Notes: generated by a model not told the origin, from the letters alone. Positions 18,001 to 25,848 are shown, counted from the first letter of the stretch. The stretch: 64,000 nucleotides of DNA from Marinovum sp. (GCA_022447495.1 JAKVBH010000012.1:99077-163076); one strand, 5' to 3'. Numbers and translations: made by a program.

Positions 18001-18226
18001 TGTTCAAGACCTTTTGCGTGAACAGCGCGAGCAGGTTTGGGACATGCTTGAGGCTGGCGCCCACGTCTATGTTTGCGGTGACGGCGCGCGTATGGAACCC
18101 GATGTGCGTCGCGCGCTCACGTTGATTTATTCCGAGGAAAAGGACGTGGGCCCCGAAGCCGCGGATGCGTGGCTTCAATCGCTCATCTCGGAGGGTCGCT
18201 ATGCCCTCGATGTATGGGTGGGGTAA
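15035..18226 (+). CDS. Self-sufficient cytochrome P450-reductase fusion (CYP102 family)
   Basis: 1063-residue homologue of Bacillus P450 BM3 (1049), which hydroxylates fatty acids near the omega end with NADPH and O2. Heme domain: I-helix AGHETTSG (269-276), ExxR at Glu328-Arg331, and heme-ligand Cys410 in FGNGQRACIGRQFA. The FMN domain starts near 487 (ILYGSNLGSTEDFA). The FAD/NADPH domain has RYYSISSSG, GPGTGLAPFRGF and YVCGDGARM, and the protein ends DVWVG, as BM3 ends DVWAG. The Phe87 equivalent is kept (Phe92), but BM3 Arg47 and Tyr51, which hold the substrate carboxylate, align with Lys52 and Ile56. The start at 15035 has AGGGAGG 7 bases upstream. Confidence 0.95.
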   Translation: MATETKLERIPMPEKMPLVGNVLTVNSAAPLQSLMDLSRDLGPIMRMDMMGKPMVIVSGHDLVDELCDETRFDKAVRGSLRRVRSIGGDGLFTGDTFEDNWPKAHRILLPTFSRQAMGNYFPMMLDVASQLCLKWERMNAEDEIDVVHDMTAVALDVIGICGFNYRFNSFYRRDYHPFINALTNTLETCMMQRGLPFEQQLLRRRLDQMKKDVSYMNELVDTIIAERRRSGDRGTNDLLNYMLDGVDKVTGESLSDENIRYQINTFLIAGHETTSGLMSFTLYFLMNHPEVLAKCVEEVDRVFGRDISVQPTLKQVNQLTYVLQVVQEALRLYPTAPAFSVYPYKDEVVGGKFKLKARTMTTILTLMLHRDKSVWGENAEEFDPENFSREAVATRPVNAYKPFGNGQRACIGRQFALQEAVLVIGMILQRFELIDHKNYEMNLKESLSIKPDGLMMKVKLRRDVTRSQLVPGSAPEAEGTGRAATRKTPSHGTPATILYGSNLGSTEDFARALARSAEQNGFDTTLAELDDYAAKLPTSGAVLIACASYNGTPPDNAARFVSWLDGAEPSAMKDVHYAVFGCGHSDWAATFQATPRKIDARMAELGATRLAAKGEGDARDDIEEAFESWSTTLWPQVAEGLGLDIDLPDATEAAPLFEIERLTDHEINPIADQTGTELMPVVANRELQNTDASGRSTRHVEIVIPAGQSYRTGDHLSVLPMNSEDLVGRVLRRFGFTAEAQIRIRTQSEDHSKLPVNTPLSVHKLLSQMLELQSVASRKDVATLARHTECPMSKPKLEAMADAEFKTEVQGKRVSVLELLERFPACELPFGVFLELCPMLTPRYYSISSSGAAHPNTCSLTVGVVDERALSGEGQFKGVCSNFLKDVTPGDTVYAALRSTADEFHLPKDPSIPVIMVGPGTGLAPFRGFLQERATLKAEGKDLGQATLFFGCRHPDQDYIYRDELEAFAADGITDLHVAFSRQEKRKVYVQDLLREQREQVWDMLEAGAHVYVCGDGARMEPDVRRALTLIYSEEKDVGPEAADAWLQSLISEGRYALDVWVG

Positions 18227-18270
18227 CGCCCACTCTACCGCGCACTGGCGACAACGAAACGTCAAAACTC

Positions 18271-18306
18271 AAGCCGCCCCGGACATGATCCGGGGCGGCT
18301 TTTTTG
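18271..18306 (+). terminator. Rho-independent terminator of the CYP102 gene
   Basis: AAGCCGCCCCGGA and TCCGGGGCGGCTT form a 13-bp perfect stem around CATGA, followed by TTTT, 45 bases after the stop codon. Confidence 0.9.
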
Positions 18307-18320
18307 AGCAACGCGCAAAG

Positions 18321-18355
18321 AAAAACCCGTCTCACCGGGAGGAGGTGAGACGGGT
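18321..18355 (-). terminator. Rho-independent terminator of the phasin gene
   Basis: ACCCGTCTCACC and GGTGAGACGGGT form a perfect 12-bp stem with a 7-base loop. On the leftward strand the stem is followed by a T run (18321-18325). It lies 55 bases past the phasin stop. Confidence 0.88.
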
Positions 18356-18410
18356 CCAAAACAAGACATCGGTTGGGAGGAGAGATGCCTCGTATTCTGA
18401 GCGCTCGCGC

Positions 18411-18887
18411 TTAGGCAGCTTTTTCGCCGGACCATGCTTTAGTTGCGGTATCACGCAGCTCTGCGGAGGCTTCGGTCACGCCTTCGCGGACAAAGTCATA
18501 GGCGGAGCGCATGGTTTCCATGTTGCGCGAAGAGCTTTCGCGGACGAAGTCCATTTGGATTTGCATCGCGTCGGAGAGCGTTTTGGCTTCGGCCAGCTTC
18601 TCGGCGGTGGCAATGGAATGGTTCATGTTGGTGTATGTGGCGTCTGCGACATTGCCGAGGATATCGGCATATCCGCGCGCGGCACGGACCAAGAAACCTT
18701 CAACGTTGGATGTGTAACGCTTGGAGGCGTCGTAGGCACCCTCCGTGCGCTCTTGCGCAGTCGCTACGGAGCGCTTGACGAACTCACGCGCGCCCTCGGT
18801 CAGGCGGTCTGCGAACTTGCTGTCGTCTGCGACGGTGGCTTTTTTGGCGGCTTTAGGAGCGGCTTTTGCGGTCTTTGCTTCGGTCAT
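18411..18887 (-). CDS. phaP: Phasin, PHA granule-associated protein
   Basis: 158-residue phasin. The Lys/Ala-rich N-terminus (EAKTAKAAPKAAKKATVA) is followed by a long amphipathic helical region (about 35-150; SNVEGFLVRAARGYADILGNV, split here as FLVRAARGYADILGNV, and MQIQMDFVRESSSRNMETM) typical of the phasin 2 family. Phasins coat granules and set their size. I chose the second ATG (18887) because AAGGA lies 8 bases before it; an in-frame ATG at 18896 sits inside that ribosome site. Sites resembling PhaR operators lie upstream. Confidence 0.85.
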   Translation of the reverse strand: MTEAKTAKAAPKAAKKATVADDSKFADRLTEGAREFVKRSVATAQERTEGAYDASKRYTSNVEGFLVRAARGYADILGNVADATYTNMNHSIATAEKLAEAKTLSDAMQIQMDFVRESSSRNMETMRSAYDFVREGVTEASAELRDTATKAWSGEKAA

Positions 18888-18977
18888 CTTTTCCATCCTT
18901 AATCTAAGCTATGGGGCCCGCTTGGGCGTTATCCCGTTTGGCATCCCAACCCGGGACACCCTCTATTTGGGATAAGA

Positions 18978-19147
18978 AATGCTGCAGCGCAACATTTTTC
19001 GTGTCTGACGTGGGGTCAGAGGCTTTTTTCGTATATATTCCATATTTTTTGAGCTTTTTGACCACTTGATAGACGATTTCGTATCTCTCCATGGCTGGAG
19101 ATATTGCGGCAAAGACATACAATTCACACGTCTACGCTGCGCTGCAG
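18978..19147. promoter_or_regulatory. Candidate PhaR operators upstream of phaP
   Basis: The 317-base gap between the divergent phaP and DUF445 genes has no convincing gene. It contains CTGC-GCT-GCAG at 19137-19147, which fits the CTGC-N3-GCAG motif reported for Rhodobacter/Paracoccus PhaR. A related GCTGCAGCGCAA lies at about 18980-18991. PhaR represses phasin genes until granules form. Assignment is by motif only. Confidence 0.5.
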
Positions 19148-19204
19148 CATATTGCAGACGAGCCGCGCACGCACTAAGTTCACTGCACATGCAGGGGCAT
19201 CGAT

Positions 19205-20470
19205 ATGCGTGATTTAAAGTCAGAAGAACATGAGAAACTCGCACGGTTGCAGCGCGTCAAAATGCTTGCGACTTTGGTTCTGTTGCTCTGCTTTGTTGTG
19301 TTGATCACCACCAAGGTGTTGGAATTGCGCTATCCGTGGCTGGGCGGGGTGGCTGCCTTTGCCGAAGCCGCAACGATCGGCGGCATTGCCGATTGGTATG
19401 CAGTCGTGGCGCTCTTTAAACGGCCGCTCAACCTGCCCTTTCCTCACACGGCAATCATTGCCACCAACCAACATCGAATTGCCGACAACTTGGGGCGTTT
19501 CATCGAGAGCAACTTCTTGGCCCGTGCTCAAATCGAACCCAAGCTCCGCGAGATCGACTTTTCCTCCGAAATGGCGAACTGGCTCTCGTCGCGCGAACGA
19601 TCGGCAAACCTTGCTCAGTTTGCGGTGCGGTTGGTGCCGCAATTGTTAGAGAGCGTGGACCAAAAGGGCCTCGTCACCTTCGCCAGCGACCGGGTGACTG
19701 CGCAATTGCAAAAGACCGACATCGCGCCCCTGGTTGGCAATGCCATTGAAACCTTTACCAAGGATGGGCGCACGCAGAAGCTTCTGGATGAAGTGATCAA
19801 AGTGCTCGACCGGTTCTTTCAAGATGATGAGACCATCTCAGTTATGCGCGCAAAGGTGCAAAAAGAGCTTCCAGTGGTTGCCAATATATTCCGTGCCGAC
19901 GCCATGGTGCTCAACCGGATTTTGGGCGCGATCACCGAATTGCTCAGCGAGGTACGCGACGACCCTGTGCATCCGCTCCGCGACGAGTTTGAGGTCTTTC
20001 TCAAATCTTATGTGCGCAAGACCAAACAGACCAAGACCTTTGCCCGCCGGGTTGAGGCCGTCAAACAACAGCTTTTGGATCGGCCAGAGTTGGGCGATGT
20101 CGCGCAAGACATGTGGGACAGTCTGCGTTGCGCCATTCTCAACGATGTGGAAGCCGAAACGTCACAGCTTGCCGCAGCGCTCACCGATCTATTGGTGGAT
20201 GTGGGCGAAAGCCTCAAAGCCGATGCGGAGATCAGTGCGGATATCAACGCGGGCATGGTGACCCTTTTGGCCAATCTGGTCGAAGAGCAGCGCAGCGCGA
20301 TCTCTGGCTACATCGCCGAGCAAGTGCGCACCTGGGACATGCAGCAGCTCATTACGTTGATCGAAGTGAATGTGGGGCGTGACCTACAGTTCATTCGCTT
20401 CAACGGGATGCTGATTGGTGGATGTGTGGGCGTGTGTCTCTACGTCATTGAACGGCTGCTCTTGCATTGA
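19205..20470 (+). CDS. DUF445 family membrane-anchored protein
   Basis: 421-residue member of the DUF445 (YjiN-like) family. A membrane segment at about 20-40 is followed by the family signature WLGGVAAFAEAATIGGIADWYAVVALF (in short: IGGIADWYAVVALFKRP), then a long helical middle region, and a C-terminal membrane helix (GMLIGGCVGVCLYVIERLLL). Function is unknown. Some members have been linked to the cell envelope. It lies between two phasin genes, but nothing in the sequence ties it to granules. Confidence 0.85.
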   Translation: MRDLKSEEHEKLARLQRVKMLATLVLLLCFVVLITTKVLELRYPWLGGVAAFAEAATIGGIADWYAVVALFKRPLNLPFPHTAIIATNQHRIADNLGRFIESNFLARAQIEPKLREIDFSSEMANWLSSRERSANLAQFAVRLVPQLLESVDQKGLVTFASDRVTAQLQKTDIAPLVGNAIETFTKDGRTQKLLDEVIKVLDRFFQDDETISVMRAKVQKELPVVANIFRADAMVLNRILGAITELLSEVRDDPVHPLRDEFEVFLKSYVRKTKQTKTFARRVEAVKQQLLDRPELGDVAQDMWDSLRCAILNDVEAETSQLAAALTDLLVDVGESLKADAEISADINAGMVTLLANLVEEQRSAISGYIAEQVRTWDMQQLITLIEVNVGRDLQFIRFNGMLIGGCVGVCLYVIERLLLH

Positions 20471-20520
20471 GCGCCGGGCCCGCCCACGGTGAGATTAACC
20501 AACACGAGGGAGATGAGGTT

Positions 20521-20937
20521 ATGGCTGATGATAAGAGCAACCCGTTCATGGACATGTTTTCCAAGTTCGGTGAAGGGATGAATATCCCAGGCACAGATGT
20601 ATCCGCGATTATGGATATGCACCGTAAGAACCTGCAAGCCTTTCAGGCTGTGACCCAGATCGGCACTTCCGGCGCGCAGGCGGTGATGGACAAACAGCGC
20701 GAGGCGTTGGAGAGCACGTTGGCCGATATCAGCGAGACGGTACAATCGGTGACTCAAGGCGATACGTCTGGCTTGATGACTGCGCCCACGGAGATTGCCA
20801 AGAAGAGCTTTGATGCCACGATCAAAAACATGAGCGACGTGGCTGAGATCGTGAAACAGGGCAACATGGATGCCTTTGAGGTCGTCAAAGACCGCGTGAC
20901 CGAGAGCATCAATGAGATGGCCGGCAAGACGGGCTGA
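20521..20937 (+). CDS. Second phasin family protein
   Basis: 138-residue helical protein starting MADDKSNPFMDMFSKFGEG, with the phasin-family core MDMHRKNLQAFQAVTQIGTSG, QAVMDKQREALES and a regularly spaced amphipathic C-terminal helix (NMSDVAEIVKQGNMDAFEVV). It resembles the TIGR01841-type phasins. A GAGGGAGATGAG ribosome site precedes the ATG. It follows DUF445 by 50 bases in the same orientation and faces phaZ. Confidence 0.78.
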   Translation: MADDKSNPFMDMFSKFGEGMNIPGTDVSAIMDMHRKNLQAFQAVTQIGTSGAQAVMDKQREALESTLADISETVQSVTQGDTSGLMTAPTEIAKKSFDATIKNMSDVAEIVKQGNMDAFEVVKDRVTESINEMAGKTG

Positions 20938-21155
20938 GGCCTGAGACTGCCGAAGTTCTTAGCGCTGGCCCGATCCGCACCGCAGGTGCCGGGCCGCGCC
21001 TGACCCTCCACTCGGGAGGGGGCAGGATGCCGAACAAAGTGAGTTCTCACACCTTGCATTACAATGTCTTGGCAAAGAGAACGCGCATAGAAACAACGAT
21101 ACCTGCGCCACCCCAGGTTCGGACGCGGTCCTACGATCCAAACTGTTCAGTAGGT

Positions 21156-21992
21156 TTAGGCAGCTTCCAAAAACTCCGTGACCATCTCGGCGGTCATCTC
21201 AGGTTGAGTCACTGCAAAGAGGTGGCCGTTGTCCACCAATTCCAGCCGCGAATTCGGAATAAGCGAAGCCAGGAACTTGGCGTTCACAACTGGGATCAGC
21301 GGATCATCTGTGCCCGACAGGATCAATGTCGGTTGGCGCAGCATCCAAAGAAATGGCGCGCTGGTCCATCCGGTCATGGCAAGAAGTTGTAGCATATAGC
21401 CCGCGTTCGACGACGGCTTCATCGCAGCGGCATGGGCATTGATCAAATTGGGATCCGTACGAAAATCCCCGCCGTAAATATCGGCCGCGATAGAGCGCAT
21501 GTAGCCTTTGTCGGTGTAGCGCTTCACATTGGCCATTTTGGAGAGGACCTTGGGGGCACCGGGCACCATCGTCCAACCCGCAGACGTCGCCACGAGGATG
21601 AGCCGTCGGCATGTGCCCGGAAATTGGAACGCGAATTGCTGTGCAAGGCCACCACCCCAACTGACGCCAGAGACATCCACCGCCTTGTGACCCAAGATAT
21701 CAAGGAGCTTTTTGGCGGTCCGCGCGATGGTCCACGGGATATACGGAATATTGGGCATCGGCGAGCCGCCCACGCCGGGGATATCAAAGATGATCGTGGG
21801 CGTGTCCTTCATCGCATTGAGGAAAGGAAAGCCCAATTCCAGGTTCGCACCGATCCCGTTGAACATCAAGAGCGGCACCCGCCCCTCTGCGCCGGGTTTG
21901 GTTGCCACGCGCAGGGTTTGGCCGCCCACCTCCATCATGCGGATGGTGATATCACCGATTTGTTCGATCTCGGGGGCGGTTTCGGTCGTCAT
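21156..21992 (-). CDS. phaZ: Intracellular poly(3-hydroxyalkanoate) depolymerase, Pseudomonas type
   Basis: 278-residue alpha/beta hydrolase closely resembling the intracellular mcl-PHA depolymerase PhaZ of Pseudomonas (283 residues). Shared segments include LLMFNGIGANLELGFPF, FDIPGVGGS, GVSWGGGLAQQFA and GTDDPLIPVVN. The catalytic triad is Ser111 (GVSWG), an Asp at 229-230 and His257 (DNGHLF). It releases hydroxyacids from stored granules. It follows phaC by 20 bases in the same orientation, the same order as phaC1-phaZ in pseudomonads. Confidence 0.9.
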   Translation of the reverse strand: MTTETAPEIEQIGDITIRMMEVGGQTLRVATKPGAEGRVPLLMFNGIGANLELGFPFLNAMKDTPTIIFDIPGVGGSPMPNIPYIPWTIARTAKKLLDILGHKAVDVSGVSWGGGLAQQFAFQFPGTCRRLILVATSAGWTMVPGAPKVLSKMANVKRYTDKGYMRSIAADIYGGDFRTDPNLINAHAAAMKPSSNAGYMLQLLAMTGWTSAPFLWMLRQPTLILSGTDDPLIPVVNAKFLASLIPNSRLELVDNGHLFAVTQPEMTAEMVTEFLEAA

Positions 21993-22012
21993 TTTGGGCT
22001 TTATCTTTCTAC

Positions 22013-23719
22013 TCAGGCGTCGAACACATAGGTGCCGGGTGCAGCGCCAAGTGTTTTATGCTTTTTGGAGCCATGCTCTTTGGGTGCGGCGATCTCTTCG
22101 CCAGACCGATCCTTGAGCATCTCGACCCAATCCGTCCACCATGACCCAGCGTTCTTTTCCGCAGCGTCAGCCCACTCCTCCGGCGTGTCTTGCTTGGCCG
22201 CAGCCTTCATGAACCATGATTTGGGGTTGCCCGGAGGGTTCAAGAGCGATTGCAGGTGGCCCGAGTTCGACAGGATGAAGGTCGTGTCATCTCCGTAAAG
22301 CTTGGCCGTTTCATAAACAGCGGTCCAAGGCGTGATATGGTCCGTGGTGCCTGCGATCACATAGGTCGGATAATTGACCTTGGTCATATCAATCGGCTCG
22401 CCGCCCACCTCCATCGCCCCAGGCTTCACAAAAGGATTGGCCTGGATCATATCGAGGAAATAGTGGTGCAGCCCTGCAGGAAGGCGGGTTGTGTCTGCGT
22501 TCCAGAAGAGCACATCAAAAGCGGGGGGCGCATTGCCGAGCAGGTAGTTGTTGACCCAGTAGTTCCAGATCAGATCGTTGGGCCGCATCCAGGCAAACAT
22601 TTTGGCCATGTCTTGGCCGTCGAGCACGCCGCGCACCTTGGAAGCCATACGGGCGGCTTCGATGGTGGTGGGTGTGATAAGCGCGGCCATATCCTGATCT
22701 GCGCCCGACATGGTGTCGAGCACACAGACGCCCAGGATCACCATGTTGATCTTGTCGCCCTTGCCCTTGGCATTGAGCCAAGACGCAAAAGCGGACAGCG
22801 TAATGCCACCGGAACAGGAACCCATGATGTTGACGCTGTCAGATCCTGTGATCTCCAGCGACGCATCCAGTGCTTCATCGAGAGCCTCAACATAGGTGGT
22901 CATGTCCCAATCGCGGTGCTCCGCCGTGGGATTGCGCCAGCTCACGCAATAGGGCTGATATCCATGTGCCAGAAGGTATTCGATCATGGATTTGCCGGGG
23001 CTGAGATCGACGGAATAGTATTTGTTGATCTGCGGCGGCACGATGAAGATCGGGCGGCGATACACTTTGTCAGTGGTGGGCGTGTAGTGCACCAGTTCCA
23101 GTACCTCATTTCGATAAACCACCTGACCAGGTGTCGTCGCAACGTTCTCGCCCAGCGTGAACTTGGACGTGTCCACCGAAGACGGCAGACCGTCGTTGTT
23201 GGCCATATCCTTGATCAGGTTTTGCAACCCGCTCACCGCGCTCTGACCTCCGGTTTCAAAGAACGTCTTCATCGCCGTTGGGTTGATGAAAAAGTTGTTT
23301 GACGGCGCCATTGTGTCGATGAAGATCGACGTCACCAGACGGGCGCGCGCCGCGTCTTTGTCGGGTAGATCGAGTTCTTCAACAGTTTTCTGGACGCTGT
23401 CGGCCCAGGTCAGATAAGCCTGCATCATGGACTTGGAGAACGGGTTGTTCTTCCAACCGGTGTCGGCAAAGCGGCGATCCTTGGGCTCCGGCGCCGCCTC
23501 TGACTGACCCAGCATAATCTTGGTCGCTTCATTAGTGAGATGGGCCCATTGGCTCATCATCATCTGGGGCTGGCTCAACATCGCGCGGGCCAGATTTGTG
23601 CTTGCGCCGATCATGTCTTCCATGCGCAGGCTCACCAGCGGGTTGAGCGCAAGCGTGGTCTCTGCGGCGTTCTCGGCAATGTCACGCAGGTTCTTGGACA
23701 TCTTCTTGTCTTTAGCCAT
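22013..23719 (-). CDS. phaC: Class II poly(3-hydroxyalkanoate) synthase
   Basis: 568-residue PHA polymerase, which polymerises (R)-3-hydroxyacyl-CoA on the granule surface. The lipase-like box GSCSGG holds nucleophile Cys302; Asp460 (GTTDHITPW) and His488 (SNSGHLQS) complete the triad. Length and sequence match Pseudomonas class II synthases: TLALNPLVSLR near the N-terminus, FAWMRPNDLIWNYWVNNYLL, GNAPPAFDVLFWNADTTRLP, and the ending AAPGTYVFDA. Class I enzymes differ at these blocks. Class II enzymes prefer medium-chain monomers, but actual specificity must be measured. It lies 12 bases after the PhaJ-like gene. Confidence 0.93.
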   Translation of the reverse strand: MAKDKKMSKNLRDIAENAAETTLALNPLVSLRMEDMIGASTNLARAMLSQPQMMMSQWAHLTNEATKIMLGQSEAAPEPKDRRFADTGWKNNPFSKSMMQAYLTWADSVQKTVEELDLPDKDAARARLVTSIFIDTMAPSNNFFINPTAMKTFFETGGQSAVSGLQNLIKDMANNDGLPSSVDTSKFTLGENVATTPGQVVYRNEVLELVHYTPTTDKVYRRPIFIVPPQINKYYSVDLSPGKSMIEYLLAHGYQPYCVSWRNPTAEHRDWDMTTYVEALDEALDASLEITGSDSVNIMGSCSGGITLSAFASWLNAKGKGDKINMVILGVCVLDTMSGADQDMAALITPTTIEAARMASKVRGVLDGQDMAKMFAWMRPNDLIWNYWVNNYLLGNAPPAFDVLFWNADTTRLPAGLHHYFLDMIQANPFVKPGAMEVGGEPIDMTKVNYPTYVIAGTTDHITPWTAVYETAKLYGDDTTFILSNSGHLQSLLNPPGNPKSWFMKAAAKQDTPEEWADAAEKNAGSWWTDWVEMLKDRSGEEIAAPKEHGSKKHKTLGAAPGTYVFDA

Positions 23720-23731
23720 CTTGCTCTCTCC

Positions 23732-24208
23732 TCACAAAACCGCGTCGGGGCCTGGCACCAAAATGGCCAAAGTCTCTGCGATCAGGGCAGGCTTGTCACC
23801 GCCTTCGATTTCAATTGTGTTCTCGGCTTTCATCAAGAACTGACCATTGTCTTTGCGCTCCAGGCCCAAGAGTTTAACGTGTAGGCGCACTTTGGAGCCC
23901 ACCAAAACCGGCGCCAGAAAGCGTACTTTGTCGAGGCCATAGTTGAGCGCCGCTGCCGTGCCACCGGGGATCAGGGTCATCTTCATCGACAAGCCCGCAA
24001 TCAAAGACAGCGTCAGATAGCCATGGGCCACAGGGCCACCAAAGGGGCTTTCGCGCTTGGCACGTTCTGGGTCAACGTGAATCCACTGGTTATCTCCCGT
24101 GCAACCGGCAAAGGCATTCACGTCGTCTTGTGTGATCTCATGCCAGCCAGACGTGCCCATCATCTCGCCCACATTGTCAGCCATAGCGGCATAGGTCAGG
24201 TCAGTCAT
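23732..24208 (-). CDS. MaoC-family (R)-specific enoyl-CoA hydratase, PhaJ-like
   Basis: 158-residue hotdog hydratase. The hydratase 2 motif is present: DDVNAFAGCTGDNQWIHVD with catalytic Asp and His, then GGPVAHGYLTLSL. Such enzymes turn beta-oxidation enoyl-CoA into (R)-3-hydroxyacyl-CoA for PHA synthesis. It also resembles NodN-like MaoC proteins. As first gene of a three-gene set with class II phaC and phaZ, a monomer-supply role is the natural reading. The ATG at 24208 was chosen since the longer frame runs into the promoter. Confidence 0.82.
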   Translation of the reverse strand: MTDLTYAAMADNVGEMMGTSGWHEITQDDVNAFAGCTGDNQWIHVDPERAKRESPFGGPVAHGYLTLSLIAGLSMKMTLIPGGTAAALNYGLDKVRFLAPVLVGSKVRLHVKLLGLERKDNGQFLMKAENTIEIEGGDKPALIAETLAILVPGPDAVL

Positions 24209-24281
24209 CTTTTCGGTTCCCCTTCGGCTCACAGGGCGTCAAGCACCCGACTTTATCTGTTGATGATGGAAATAGACCAAG

Positions 24282-24297
24282 TTGACGTTAACGGAAA
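24282..24297. promoter_or_regulatory. Palindromic operator-like site 1 (phaJ/WS-DGAT region)
   Basis: TTGACGT-TA-ACGGAAA is an imperfect 16-base palindrome, 74 bases upstream of the PhaJ-like gene. It shares its left arm with the site at 24376. The consensus TTNACGT-N2-ACGTNAA resembles sites of MerR-family fatty or branched-chain acid regulators (LiuR-like), from memory of that motif. Confidence 0.45.
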
Positions 24298-24375
24298 CTT
24301 GGCCGCTACGTCACTTGTTCGTGTCGTGGCGTCACGCATGTCGATGGGTGGTTTGGTGTCTCAACTTCCTCCATG

Positions 24376-24391
24376 TTGACGTCAACGTAAA
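24376..24391. promoter_or_regulatory. Palindromic operator-like site 2 (phaJ/WS-DGAT region)
   Basis: TTGACGT-CA-ACGTAAA lies 30 bases before the WS/DGAT start; arms TTGACGT and ACGTAAA pair at 6 of 7 positions. A weaker relative (TTGACGT-CG-AGGTGAT) lies at 25899-25914 before the hydrolase gene. One regulator may link all three units. Confidence 0.5.
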
Positions 24392-24420
24392 GACGTGCGC
24401 CAAAAGAGGAGGTCAGGGAC

Positions 24421-25848
24421 ATGAAACAGCTTAGCGGAATTGACGCGACATTTCTTTATATGGAGACCCCAGAGACGCCTATGCATGTGGGCGCTTTGAC
24501 GATTGTGGAATTGCCCAAGGGCTTCCGCGGCTCTTTCCACAAACATTTCAAAGAGTTCTTCTCAAGTCGCGTGCACTTGGTTTCGATCTTCAACCAAAAG
24601 CTCGCCAAAGCGGCATGGCAATTGGACCACCCCGGTTGGGTCGACGCAGGTGAGTTGGACTTTGATTATCATATCAAAGGGACCAAACTCGCCAAGCCGG
24701 GCACTTTGGAACAAGCCGAGGCGATGGTTGCGGAACTGCATGAGACATGCCTCGACCGTGCGCAGCCGCTGTGGCAGATCACCGTGATCGAAGGCCTCGA
24801 AGGCCGCCGCGCAGCTGTTTATGTGAAAATGCACCACGCCGCCATCGACGGTCAGGCAGGCATGGCAATCGCTCAGGCACTGTGTGACTTCTCACCAACC
24901 CCCCGCAAGGTCAAAGAGTCGGCGCTCAAAGAAGCAAAGCGCAAACCCACTGCGGCGGAACGGTCGGTCATGACCGTGCACGACATCTTTGCCAATCTGG
25001 CACGCCAACAATTGCTCGCCATTGAATCGGTGCCGAAAGTCATGGGGCAAGTGGCCGAGATGGTGGCGCCGGTACTCTCAGGCAAAGTGGGCCTGCCCCA
25101 AATGCTCGCGCCAAGCACACCGTTTAACAAAACCATTGTCGCCGAACGCCGCTTTGCCGCGCGTCAGATTCCGCTTTTGGAATGCAAGGCCATCGCTAAA
25201 GCCACAGGCACGAAACTCAACGATGTGGTGATGGCCGTCACAGCGGGTGCTCTGCGCCGCTATTTGACCGACCACCGGGCCCTGCCCGATGCCGCCCTCA
25301 TTGCCTTTGTGCCGATCTCCATGCGTGATGTGGGCAACACGTCGAGCAACAACCAGGTTTTCGGCATGAATTGCGCGCTCGCGACCAACTATGGCGATCC
25401 CCTCAAGCGGCTGGAAAAGATTCACGCCGAAAGCCAGTCGTCAAAAGCCCTGTCAGGTTCCGTCCAAGATGCCGTGCCTGCCGCGCAAGACTTCACACTC
25501 GTCGGCGCGCCAACACTGCTTCCGGGTTTAATGCAGCTCTATGGCGCATCCAAACTCGCTGATGTCACGCCACAGGCCGTAAACCTCTGCATCTCCAACA
25601 CCATGGGCGCGCCAATGCCGCTCTATGTGGCCGGGGCCAAGGTGACAGGCATGTATCCAGTGTCCATCGCGACCCACAATTGCGGACTCAACGTCACGGT
25701 ACAAAGCTACACCGACCAATTCTGTTTCGGCCTGACCGCAAGCGCCAATGCCGTACCAGACATTGATGTGCTTGCCGATTATCTGATGCCTGCATTTGGT
25801 GAGTTGAAAGCAGCAGTGGAGAAACGCTCCGCGGCCGAGGCAAGCTGA
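24421..25848 (+). CDS. Wax ester synthase/diacylglycerol acyltransferase (WS/DGAT)
   Basis: 475-residue bifunctional acyltransferase that makes wax esters or triacylglycerols from acyl-CoA at the membrane. The catalytic motif HHxxxDG is present as HHAAIDG near residue 140. The N-terminus LSGIDATFLYMETPETPMHVG and the later NNQVFGMNCALATNYGDP and NLCISNTMGAP blocks match the family. It is divergent from the phaJ-phaC-phaZ set with 212 bases between them, so neutral lipid and PHA genes share one control region. Confidence 0.92.
   Translation: MKQLSGIDATFLYMETPETPMHVGALTIVELPKGFRGSFHKHFKEFFSSRVHLVSIFNQKLAKAAWQLDHPGWVDAGELDFDYHIKGTKLAKPGTLEQAEAMVAELHETCLDRAQPLWQITVIEGLEGRRAAVYVKMHHAAIDGQAGMAIAQALCDFSPTPRKVKESALKEAKRKPTAAERSVMTVHDIFANLARQQLLAIESVPKVMGQVAEMVAPVLSGKVGLPQMLAPSTPFNKTIVAERRFAARQIPLLECKAIAKATGTKLNDVVMAVTAGALRRYLTDHRALPDAALIAFVPISMRDVGNTSSNNQVFGMNCALATNYGDPLKRLEKIHAESQSSKALSGSVQDAVPAAQDFTLVGAPTLLPGLMQLYGASKLADVTPQAVNLCISNTMGAPMPLYVAGAKVTGMYPVSIATHNCGLNVTVQSYTDQFCFGLTASANAVPDIDVLADYLMPAFGELKAAVEKRSAAEAS

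Noticed and set aside
22250..23302. Long open frame on the + strand opposite phaC (350 codons)
   Set aside because: Antisense shadow of a GC-rich gene; rich in Arg/His with no family resemblance.
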